Source: Candidatus Hebobacteria bacterium (GTDB lineage Bacteria > Armatimonadota > Hebobacteria > Hebobacterales > Hebobacteraceae). Taken from it: DNA of 6,305 nt. This document shows positions 1 to 4,814 of the stretch, piece by piece (position 1 is the first letter of the stretch; each line of letters starts with the position of its first letter). The notes under the pieces were generated by a model, which was not told the DNA's origin, made no database searches, and was given only the letters and a program-made list of their open reading frames with translations. Location: NCBI GenBank assembly GCA_029821235.1, contig JALGTT010000079.1, positions 1 through 6,305 on the forward strand, written 5' to 3'. The translations under genes were made by a program, and so were the position numbers.

Positions 1-471
1 TGGACGATGGGAACTATCACCGAGGAGCAGGAACGCGGGCTGCTGGCGGCCGTCGAATCCGGCGTGGGCATCGCCGGGTGGCACGGGGGAATGGGGGACT
101 CGTTCCGCAACAACTGCGACTACCAGTTCATGGTCGGCGGACAGTGGGTGGTCCACCCGGGCGGCGTGATTGACTACCGGGTGAACATCGTCAAGCCGGA
201 GGACCCCATCGTGGCCGGGCTGTCGGACTTCGACATGCACTCCGAGCAGTACTACATGCACGTGGACCCCTCCAATGAGGTGCTCGCCACCACCACCTTC
301 ACCGGCGAGCACTGCCCGTGGATCGAGGGGGTGGTGATGCCGGTGGCCTGGAAGCGGCGCTACGGCGCGGGGCGGGTGTTCTACTGCTCCCTGGGGCACG
401 TGGCGGCCGACTTCCAGGTGCCGGAGGCGAAGGAGATGGTGAAGCGCGGCATGTTGTGGGCCGCGCGCTAG
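1..471 (+). CDS. ThuA-like domain protein, 5' end missing
   Basis: The 3' part of a gene whose frame is already open at base 1 (first codons read W-T-M), so the true start lies outside the window. ThuA-like proteins have a class I glutamine-amidotransferase-like fold, are about 210-250 residues long, and are linked to trehalose and other sugar metabolism. Their exact reaction is mostly unknown. The visible 156 codons carry family hallmarks: a G-x-A-G-W-H-G-G turn near residues 22-29, the segment D-Y-x-F-M-V-G-G-Q-W near 40-49, H-P-G-G, a '[10 protein letters not shown]' stretch followed by S-E-Q-Y-Y, and a C-terminal [20 protein letters not shown]. The TAG stop is 10 nt before the next gene, which suggests co-transcription. 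ThuA and Gfo/Idh/MocA genes commonly sit together in sugar-degradation clusters. The family call is firm; the substrate is unknown. Confidence 0.9.
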   Translation, partial: WTMGTITEEQERGLLAAVESGVGIAGWHGGMGDSFRNNCDYQFMVGGQWVVHPGGVIDYRVNIVKPEDPIVAGLSDFDMHSEQYYMHVDPSNEVLATTTFTGEHCPWIEGVVMPVAWKRRYGAGRVFYCSLGHVAADFQVPEAKEMVKRGMLWAAR

Positions 472-481
472 GAGAGAGAAC

Positions 482-1570
482 ATGCAACCCGTGAAGGTCG
501 GTATCGTCGGATGTGGCGCCATATCCGGCATCTACTGCCGGAACCTGCGCAGATTTCCCCCGGTCGAATTGGCCGCCTGCGCGGACCTGGACTTCGCACG
601 CGCCGAGGCTTGCGCGCGCGAGTACGGCGCGCGGGCGCTCGATGTGAACACCCTGCTGGCCGACCCGGAGATCGAAATCGTCCTCGACCTCACCCCTCCG
701 AAGGCCCACTACCCGGTCGCGCTGGCCGCGCTGGAGGCCGGCAAGAGCGTCTACAACGAGAAGCCTCTGGCCGTGGAGCGGGAGGAGGGGCGGCGGCTGT
801 TGGACCTCGCCGCGGAGAAGGATCTCCTGGTGGGGTGCGCGCCGGACACCTTCCTGGGAGCGGGACTCCAGACCTGCCGCAAACTCATCGACGACGGAGC
901 CATCGGCGAGCCGGTGGCCGCCACCGCCTTCATGACCTGCCACGGACACGAGAGTTGGCATCCCGACCCTGAGTTCTACTACCAGGTGGGCGGAGGGCCG
1001 ATGTTCGACATGGGGCCCTACTATCTCACCGCGCTGGTGTGCCTGATCGGCCCCGTCCGGCGGGCCACCGGTTCGACGCGGATCACCTTCCCGACCCGCA
1101 CCATCACCAGCGAGCCCAAGCAGGGAACGGTGATACCGGTGGATGTGCCGACCCACGTGGCGGGGGTGCTCGACTTCCGCAATGGGGCGATCGGAACCAT
1201 CATCACCACCTTCGACGTGTGGGCGGCCGAGTTGCCCCGCATCGAGATCTACGGCAGCGAAGGCTCCCTCAGCGTGCCTGATCCCAATACGTTCGGCGGA
1301 CCGGTGAGGATACGCGGGGCCGGGGATGAGGAATGGCGCGAGGTCCCCCTCACCCACCCCTATCCCGAGAACAGCCGCGGGCTGGGGGTGGCGGACATGG
1401 CCCTCGCCCTACGCTCCGGAGGCTCCCACCGCGCCAGCGGCGACCTGGCCTTCCACGTGCTGGACATCATGCACGCCATCCACGATGCATCCAACAACAG
1501 TGCGCACGTGGAACTCACCAGTACGTGCTCACGCCCGGAGCCGATGCCGGTGGGAGGAATCGAGGCGTAG
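482..1570 (+). CDS. Gfo/Idh/MocA-family NAD(P)-dependent oxidoreductase
   Basis: A complete 362-residue protein, the usual length for this family of cytoplasmic dehydrogenases acting on sugars, inositols and related polyols. Seen in sequence: an N-terminal Rossmann dinucleotide-binding motif [11 protein letters not shown] (residues 6-16), the family signature E-K-P (93-95) in 'YNEKPLAVE', and the C-terminal domain motif [12 protein letters not shown] (170-181), whose Asp/Tyr region lies at the active site. A late H-V-L-D-I-M-H-A-I segment (325-333) is also typical. The ATG is preceded by AGGAG/GAGAG overlapping the upstream ThuA stop, so translation may be coupled. The substrate cannot be read from sequence; inositol, glucose-fructose or amino-sugar oxidation are all possible. 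No odd features or missing signature residues were seen. Confidence 0.93.
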   Translation: MQPVKVGIVGCGAISGIYCRNLRRFPPVELAACADLDFARAEACAREYGARALDVNTLLADPEIEIVLDLTPPKAHYPVALAALEAGKSVYNEKPLAVEREEGRRLLDLAAEKDLLVGCAPDTFLGAGLQTCRKLIDDGAIGEPVAATAFMTCHGHESWHPDPEFYYQVGGGPMFDMGPYYLTALVCLIGPVRRATGSTRITFPTRTITSEPKQGTVIPVDVPTHVAGVLDFRNGAIGTIITTFDVWAAELPRIEIYGSEGSLSVPDPNTFGGPVRIRGAGDEEWREVPLTHPYPENSRGLGVADMALALRSGGSHRASGDLAFHVLDIMHAIHDASNNSAHVELTSTCSRPEPMPVGGIEA

Positions 1571-1592
1571 GGAATCGCGGGGCCAATCCGGC

Positions 1593-1620
1593 CTGTAGGG
1601 CTGGCATTCCTATGCCAGCC
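1593..1620 (+). repeat. Palindromic hairpin repeat, copy 1
   Basis: A 28-nt element beginning CTGTAGGG. Its last 22 bases form a perfect 9-bp stem (GGCTGGCAT, 1599-1607, with ATGCCAGCC, 1612-1620) closed by the 4-nt loop TCCT. Copy 2 lies in inverted orientation 53 nt away and matches at 23 of 28 positions. Four of the five differences form two compensatory stem pairs. It resembles REP-like dispersed palindromes. Genome copy number is unknown from this window. Confidence 0.8.
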
Positions 1621-1673
1621 ACAACTGAGCGCACACACCGTGTCCGCTACACAGGTCGGAGAGCAGAGGTAAA

Positions 1674-1701
1674 GGCGGGCTTGGGAAAGCCCGCCCTACA
1701 G
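1674..1701 (-). repeat. Palindromic hairpin repeat, copy 2 (inverted)
   Basis: Read on the minus strand this starts CTGTAGGG like copy 1, then forms a perfect 9-bp stem (GGCGGGCTT with AAGCCCGCC) around the loop TCCC. Relative to copy 1 the stem differs by a T-A to G-C pair and an A-T to T-A pair, and the loop by one base. The match to the third, partial copy extends 3 nt outward (GTTCTGTAGGG at 1694-1704 and again at 1745-1755). Confidence 0.8.
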
Positions 1702-1732
1702 AACGGCCGCGCACAAAGGCACCGGGCAACGT

Positions 1733-1755
1733 GGGCTGCCCCCCCCCTACAGAAC
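1733..1755 (-). repeat. Partial or decayed third repeat copy
   Basis: On the minus strand the 11-mer GTTCTGTAGGG at 1745-1755 is identical to the left edge of copy 2. After it the element is lost in a run of nine G residues (C on the plus strand, 1739-1747), followed by CAGCCC. Only a short GGGC-T-GCCC palindrome remains in place of the 9-bp stem. The TAG inside CTGTAG is the stop codon of the threonine aldolase gene, so the repeat edge and the end of the gene overlap. Confidence 0.5.
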
Positions 1756-2784
1756 ACCCACTATCACCGGGACCGCGGCCGCGATCTGCTCCGCGGTGAC
1801 GTCGCGGTGGGTGACGAATCGGACGATGTAGGGCTGCATGGGCAGGGCGTGGACCCCGCGGGAGGCGAGGCGTTCGCACAGCGCGGCCGCGGTGATGCCC
1901 AGCGGCTCGGTATCGAGCAGCACCATGTTGGTCTGCACCTGGTCGAGATTCACGAGTTCCGGCCGCGCTTCGTGAATCCCCTCGGCCAGCAGGCGCGCGT
2001 TTCGGTGGTCATCGGCCAGCCGGTCCATCATCTGCTCCAGCGCGATGATGCCGCAGGCCGCCATGTGCCCGATCTGACGGACCCCGCCGCCGATCCGCTG
2101 TCGCATGTGGCGGGCGCGCGCGATGAAATCCTCGCTGCCGCAGAGCAGTGACCCATAGGGCGCACACAGCCCCTTGCTGAGGTCAATCATCACCGAGGCG
2201 CACCCGCGGGTGAGTTCCTTCACCGGCACCCCCAGCGCGACCGCGGCATTGCACACCCGCGCCCCGTCCAGGTGTACCGGCAGGCCGTGCTCCGCGGCCA
2301 ACCCCGACAACTCCTGCATGTACGCCGCGTCCAGCACCGCGCCCCCGGCCAGGTTGTGGGTGTTCTCGGCCACTATCAGCGCGGTGCGGGGCCGGTGTCT
2401 GCTGCCGGCCTGGATTTCCCGCGCCAACTCCTCCAGGTCCATGCGGCCGGCCCGCCCGACCAGGGTGCGGGGAACCGCGCCCACCACCGCGGTCACCCCC
2501 CCGGCCTCGAAGCGCAGGAAGTGGGAATCCCGCTCCGCGATCACCTCCTCTCCCGGCCGCAGGTGGGCCATGAACGCCACCAGGTTGCCCATGGTGCCCG
2601 AGGTACAGAAGAGCGCGGCCTCGTGCCCTGTCAGCGAGGCCGCCAACCGCTCCAGCCGGCGGGCGGTGGGGTCCCCCTCCCGCCCGTCGTCCGCAACCTC
2701 GGCCTCCGCCATCGCCCGCCGCATCTCGGGCGTGGGCTGCGTGATGGTGTCACTGCGAAAATCAGCGATGATCGAAGCCGACAT
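1747..2784 (-). CDS. ltaE: Low-specificity L-threonine aldolase (PLP-dependent)
   Basis: A 345-residue fold-type I PLP enzyme of the threonine aldolase/beta-eliminating lyase family. It should cleave L-threonine or L-allo-threonine to glycine and acetaldehyde in the cytoplasm. Seen: the N-terminal D-F-R-S-D-T-I-T (8-15) and D-D-G-R-E-G-D-P-T (32-40), the PLP-phosphate loop C-T-S-G-T-M-G-N (60-67), the ring-stacking His in D-S-H-F (H88) followed by F-E-A-G-G, E-N-T-H-N (140-144), H-L-D-G-A-R (D173, R176), and the Schiff-base Lys in L-S-K-G-L (K204). The frame is open upstream to 2919, but the ATG at 2784 is preferred: it has GGGAG six bases ahead, and conserved sequence begins eight residues later. 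The upstream 45 residues resemble no part of the family. The gene converges on the oxidoreductase and its last codons lie in a repeat edge. Related aldolases (allo-threonine, phenylserine) cannot be separated by eye. Confidence 0.93.
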   Translation of the reverse strand: MSASIIADFRSDTITQPTPEMRRAMAEAEVADDGREGDPTARRLERLAASLTGHEAALFCTSGTMGNLVAFMAHLRPGEEVIAERDSHFLRFEAGGVTAVVGAVPRTLVGRAGRMDLEELAREIQAGSRHRPRTALIVAENTHNLAGGAVLDAAYMQELSGLAAEHGLPVHLDGARVCNAAVALGVPVKELTRGCASVMIDLSKGLCAPYGSLLCGSEDFIARARHMRQRIGGGVRQIGHMAACGIIALEQMMDRLADDHRNARLLAEGIHEARPELVNLDQVQTNMVLLDTEPLGITAAALCERLASRGVHALPMQPYIVRFVTHRDVTAEQIAAAVPVIVGVL

Positions 2785-2983
2785 CTCTATCTCCCGCAAC
2801 TTCACGGCAGTAATCTCGAGGTGACAATCCGAGGGCCCGGCGCGTCTAACAGATGGTGTCCGGCTGGGCCCCGGGCAGGCTCGCGCTGAAGGAAAGCCGC
2901 TGCACCTGTGGTATTCCATTGGCTACCGAGGCGGGGCTCACCTTCCGGCCTGCGGCTCACTCGTTACTTTGGGCGCGGCGTGG

Positions 2984-2989
2984 TATAAT
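2984..2989 (+). promoter_or_regulatory. -10 box of promoter for the small two-gene operon
   Basis: A perfect TATAAT inside GCGTGGTATAATG, in an otherwise GC-rich background, about 117 nt before the GTG start at 3106. The -35 region is poor: CGTTAC or TCGTTA at 16-17 nt spacing, neither close to TTGACA. The preceding TGG does not give the usual TGn extended -10. Predicted transcription start is near 2996. The perfect hexamer and its placement make a sigma-70-type promoter likely. Confidence 0.6.
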
Positions 2990-3009
2990 GCGGCGCCGGC
3001 GAGCGCCGC
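2990..3009 (+). promoter_or_regulatory. Palindrome across the predicted transcription start
   Basis: GCGGCGC (2990-2996), six bases, then GCGCCGC (3003-3009): a perfect 7-bp inverted repeat directly after the -10 box. Because transcription should begin inside it, it is placed like a repressor operator rather than an RNA hairpin. In sequence this GC-rich, 7-bp palindromes do occur by chance, so this is a suggestion only. Confidence 0.25.
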
Positions 3010-3022
3010 GGAGACCGCTTCG

Positions 3023-3076
3023 CCGGGCATCTGTCCGGGGTGATCGGCTGGAGGGCACCTCAGCGCCTCTTGGCGC
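3023..3076 (+). other. Two short leader hairpins in the 5' UTR
   Basis: Within the roughly 110-nt leader, CCGGGC (3023-3028) pairs with GTCCGG (3033-3038) around ATCT with one G-U pair, and GCGCC (3063-3067) pairs with GGCGC (3072-3076) around TCTT. Neither overlaps the Shine-Dalgarno site at 3092. No known riboswitch class was recognised. Short GC stems are expected in such sequence. Confidence 0.25.
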
Positions 3077-3091
3077 GGGCCTTTCCATCCA

Positions 3092-3097
3092 GGGAGG
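3092..3097 (+). promoter_or_regulatory. Shine-Dalgarno site that fixes a GTG start
   Basis: GGGAGG lies eight bases before the GTG at 3106. No ATG is available at the start of this gene, and the earlier in-frame GTG at 3040 has no comparable site. This motif therefore decides the start. Confidence 0.75.
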
Positions 3098-3105
3098 AAC
3101 GACAC

Positions 3106-3312
3106 GTGGTTGTCATCCAGAAGGGCTACGGCGAGATCAAACTTCAAGACGACGAGGAAGTGATCTCCGGCGAGATCACGATTCACGCAGAGGGCTGGGT
3201 GGCGGTGAGTCCGCTGCCGCCCTCGCCCGAGAACGAGCCCCGGTGGTTTCCCATCCACCGGGTGGCCGAGGTGATATGGCGCAAGGATGTCGCCATCCAC
3301 TCCCGCCGCTAG
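3106..3312 (+). CDS. Small protein of unknown function, possible small beta-barrel
   Basis: A 68-residue protein starting at GTG behind a strong Shine-Dalgarno site. An in-frame GTG at 3040 would add 22 basic residues that look like translated leader. I do not recognise the family. Visible pattern: alternating hydrophobic beta-type segments (E-I-K-L-Q at 10-14, I-S-G-E-I-T-I-H at 20-27, W-V-A-V-S at 31-35, W-F-P-I-H-R-V-A-E-V-I-W at 47-58), with an acidic turn D-D-E-E and a proline loop P-L-P-P-S-P between them. Five short strands with a Gly-containing second strand recall Sm/Hfq or SH3-like barrels, and the P-x-H-R-V piece recalls other small RNA-binding domains. This is a pattern impression, not a match. 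No signal peptide or membrane segment. It is first in a likely operon, 57 nt before the MoaD/ThiS-like gene. Confidence 0.75.
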   Translation: MVVIQKGYGEIKLQDDEEVISGEITIHAEGWVAVSPLPPSPENEPRWFPIHRVAEVIWRKDVAIHSRR

Positions 3313-3369
3313 GCGAGAGGAGAGCGCCGCCGGCCGACACACCATGGATGAGACGGGGAGAGGACTCAG

Positions 3370-3591
3370 ATGTTCCGAGTGCGAGTGCAGGTTTCCGGCA
3401 AGTTGCTGAACAACTCCCGCATCAATCAGGAGGGGGCGAATCTCACGCTTCCGGAGGGGGCGCGCGTTCGCGATCTGCTCACCGCGGTGGGCGTCTTCGA
3501 CGACGAGGTGAGACACGTGATCGTGAACGGCCGGCGCGGCCGGCTCGATCAGAGTCTGCGGAGAAACGACAAGGTCGAACTGAGAGGCTGA
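3370..3591 (+). CDS. MoaD/ThiS-like ubiquitin-fold small protein
   Basis: A 73-residue protein with the beta-grasp pattern of the MoaD/ThiS sulfur-carrier family: an N-terminal strand F-R-V-R-V-Q-V-S (2-9), the L-T-L-P-E-G-A-R-V-R-D-L-L turn and helix (25-37), the strand H-V-I-V-N-G-R-R (49-56), and the closing L-R-R-N-D-K-V-E-L (63-71). GGGGAGAGGA before the ATG at 3370 supports the start. MoaD and ThiS act by thiocarboxylation of a C-terminal Gly-Gly, normally on a tail beyond the last strand. Here the protein stops right after the last strand with L-R-G, a single glycine and no tail. It may therefore not act as a sulfur carrier, or it may use one glycine. No moaE, thiG or E1-type moeB/thiF gene is in the window. 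It converges with the next gene, leaving 12 nt and no obvious terminator. Confidence 0.78.
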   Translation: MFRVRVQVSGKLLNNSRINQEGANLTLPEGARVRDLLTAVGVFDDEVRHVIVNGRRGRLDQSLRRNDKVELRG

Positions 3592-3603
3592 CGACCGGGC
3601 GCA

Positions 3604-4044
3604 TCAGCGGCCGCCATACCCGTTCCTCCAATCCATCGAGGACCTGGTTTCGCCCGGGTCCGACTCGCCCTCATCGAGGTATTGCTCCACCTCGGGCGCA
3701 TCGAAGTCCACCGGGGAGGGCGAGAGTACATACCGGTCCTTGTCCCTGAGTTCCACCGCCTTCTTTAGCGCAACCGCCACGTCGTGGGCATCCTTGCGCA
3801 CACTGTTCGCCGCGGCCTGGCCCAGGCCGTGGGTCATATGCAACAGATCTCTGCCTATAATGAAGTAGAAGGCGAGGCAGATTCCCGCGAACCAGATCCT
3901 CCGCCGCCATTTCCGGTCCTGCTGGGCTCTCCGTTCCCTCTCTGCCACGATGCGCTGGCGCAGGTAGCGCGGGGATCGGCTCACCGAGATGACCGGGGAC
4001 CCCAGATATGTTCTTTGGGACGAGGGGCGTCGCGATGCCGACAT
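3604..4044 (-). CDS. Single-pass membrane protein of unknown function (A)
   Basis: A 146-residue protein. The ATG at 4044 was chosen because GGAGG sits six bases before it; the open frame further upstream to 4107 lacks such a site. Architecture: a basic, disordered N-terminus; a strongly charged helix R-Q-R-I-V-A-E-R-E-R-R-A-Q-Q-D-R-K (29-45); one hydrophobic segment about 50-64 (W-F-A-G-I-C-L-A-F-Y-F-I-I-G); a polar helix (about 75-103); and an acidic tail with V-D-F-D-A-P (112-117) ending Gly/Arg-rich. The positive-inside rule suggests the N-terminus is cytoplasmic, with the C-terminal part outside. No known domain was recognised. It has the same order of parts as the protein at 4364-4732 on the same strand. 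The stop is 12 nt from the end of the convergent MoaD-like gene. Confidence 0.72.
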   Translation of the reverse strand: MSASRRPSSQRTYLGSPVISVSRSPRYLRQRIVAERERRAQQDRKWRRRIWFAGICLAFYFIIGRDLLHMTHGLGQAAANSVRKDAHDVAVALKKAVELRDKDRYVLSPSPVDFDAPEVEQYLDEGESDPGETRSSMDWRNGYGGR

Positions 4045-4363
4045 GGTCCGCCTCCAGACAGCCGATGGACTGCGCGGGGGGAGTGCAGGCCCGGCGACGC
4101 GGCGCACACACGGTCATGCCGCCGCAGGTGCAACCGCCACCCCCAGCCGGAGAACCGGCAGGCGCCGCCTCGCGCGCCTTCCACCCGCCTCCGCAGGCTT
4201 CGTCAACACCTTACCACCGGTCCGCTCCAGGCGGCCCGGCGGCGCCTGCGAAGGGGCCGAAACAACGGCCTCAATGCCATTGTTCCACAGGCGGCACCGG
4301 AAGAGAGGCTCAGGGCTGCGGCCGGATGTGCGGCCCTCCGCTCATCGGCGCGCACGCCCCCTG
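4045..4363. other. Gap between the two membrane-protein genes
   Basis: 319 nt with no ORF I can support. Long open frames cross it on both strands, but this is expected at such GC content, and none has a recognisable product. It contains the 12-bp inverted repeat at 4158-4249. On the minus strand I see a TTGACG but no convincing -10 partner for the downstream gene. Just after the stop of the upstream gene, GGCCG-N6-CGGCC can form a weak 5-bp hairpin without a T-tract. Confidence 0.55.
4158..4249 (-). repeat. 12-bp perfect inverted repeat enclosing smaller hairpins
   Basis: GCAGGCGCCGCC (4158-4169) is the exact reverse complement of GGCGGCGCCTGC (4238-4249), 68 nt apart. Between them GCCT/AGGC (4187-4190 with 4195-4198) and CCGC/GCGG (4222-4225 with 4231-4234) can form inner hairpins, and GCCGG-AGAA-CCGGC (4146-4159) adds one at the edge. 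Together this could fold as a multibranched RNA about 110 nt upstream of the minus-strand gene starting at 4044. No known RNA family was recognised. Confidence 0.4.
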
Positions 4364-4732
4364 CTACCAGGCCTCCTCTTCCTGCGATGGCTCCGGCTTG
4401 CGCCAGTCCGGGGCGTTCTCGTCGAAGTTCGCCCCGCTGCGCTCGTCCCTGCCCCTCTTGATGTAGTCCGCCGACCTCTGGAATCCGTGGGCGGTGTTCC
4501 TCGCCTTCGCGCGGACCGCGTACCAGACGTCATCGCCCCACATCGCCGCCACGAAGACCAGCACCGCCAACACCACGATGCGGATCACCCATCTGCGCTG
4601 GTTCTGCTGCTTGACCCGCCTGCGGACGGCCGCCGCGTAATTCAGGTCGGAATCGGTGCCGATGACGTACTCGGTGGGCGGCTTCCGGGCGCTGCGCCTG
4701 GACGAACCCGCTCTCCCTCGATCGCGCCGCAT
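4364..4732 (-). CDS. Single-pass membrane protein of unknown function (B)
   Basis: A 122-residue protein. The ATG at 4732 was chosen because GGGAGG lies eight bases ahead; a longer open frame to 4789 lacks this. Architecture: an Arg-rich disordered N-terminus (1-18), E-Y-V-I-G-T-D-S-D-L-N-Y (21-32), a basic stretch R-R-R-V-K-Q-Q-N-Q-R-R (37-47), one hydrophobic segment about 49-65 (V-I-R-I-V-V-L-A-V-L-V-F-V-A-A-M-W), then a polar region with F-D-E-N-A-P (103-108) and an acidic E-E-E-A-W end. The N-terminus is likely cytoplasmic. The layout and a few motifs (aromatic plus basic helix before the membrane segment, G-x-D just after it, an F-D..A-P piece near the end) parallel protein A. The start is 82 nt after the stop of the PGI/PMI gene on the same strand. 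Function unknown. Confidence 0.75.
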   Translation of the reverse strand: MRRDRGRAGSSRRSARKPPTEYVIGTDSDLNYAAAVRRRVKQQNQRRWVIRIVVLAVLVFVAAMWGDDVWYAVRAKARNTAHGFQRSADYIKRGRDERSGANFDENAPDWRKPEPSQEEEAW

Positions 4733-4779
4733 TTCGCACACCTCCCTCGCGCGCACCGCAACAAGGCACGGCCAGGATA

Positions 4780-4785
4780 AGCATA
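4780..4785 (-). promoter_or_regulatory. Possible -10 box for membrane protein B
   Basis: On the minus strand TGTGGTATGCT gives TATGCT (four of six matches to TATAAT), about 48 nt before the ATG at 4732 and inside the 82-nt gap after the PGI/PMI gene. The same GTGGTAT context surrounds the stronger TATAAT at 2984. The -35 region is not recognisable, so read-through from rpsR-pgi is equally possible. Confidence 0.25.
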
Positions 4786-4814
4786 CCACAAACTCGGCGC
4801 GTAACCGATTGTCG

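Larger units (their letters stand above)
1571..1746. other. Spacer between convergent genes, with hairpin repeats
   Basis: 176 nt between the stop of the plus-strand oxidoreductase and the stop of the minus-strand threonine aldolase. It holds two strong 9-bp stem-loops (1599-1620 and 1674-1695), a run of nine C residues (1739-1747), and a partial third repeat copy. Lying between converging genes, the hairpins could stop transcription from both sides, but neither is followed by a T-tract, so they are not classical intrinsic terminators. No ORF here looks real. Confidence 0.7.
2785..3105. other. Divergent intergenic region
   Basis: 321 nt between the starts of the threonine aldolase (minus) and the small plus-strand operon. 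It contains a clear plus-strand TATAAT (2984-2989), a 7-bp palindrome just downstream of it, and short hairpins in the leader. Nearer the aldolase, GGGCCCGG (2833-2840) can pair with CTGGGCCC (2864-2871) with one G-T wobble. On the minus strand a TTGTCA lies in a plausible -35 position for the aldolase, but its -10 partner is weak. I see no supported ORF; the frames open here are extensions of the flanking genes. Confidence 0.6.

Noticed and set aside
299..1357. Long antisense open frame (352 codons) opposite the ThuA-like and oxidoreductase genes
   Set aside because: It is a shadow: low-complexity His/Arg/Gly-rich translation, while the plus strand carries two clear protein families here. 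Long antisense frames are expected at this GC content.
1599..1695. The repeat hairpins as a CRISPR array or classical intrinsic terminators
   Set aside because: There are only two full copies, inverted and not direct, with no regular spacers. No T-tract follows either stem.
1829..1851. TGTAGGGCTGCATGGGCAGG resembles the start of the hairpin repeat
   Set aside because: It lies inside the threonine aldolase gene and encodes the conserved A-L-P-M-Q-P-Y-I segment on the minus strand. It lacks the 9-bp stem, so the match is chance.
2785..2919. N-terminal extension of threonine aldolase from the ATG at 2919
   Set aside because: The 45 extra residues do not resemble the family, and the ATG at 2784 has a well-spaced GGGAG.
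3040..3105. Upstream GTG start at 3040 for the 68-residue protein
   Set aside because: It lacks a good Shine-Dalgarno site and would add a basic stretch over the leader. The GTG at 3106 has GGGAGG at ideal spacing.
4008..4466. Plus-strand open frames across the gap between the membrane-protein genes
   Set aside because: They overlap both minus-strand genes that have good ribosome sites and membrane segments. Their translations are Pro/Arg/Ala-rich with no recognisable domain.
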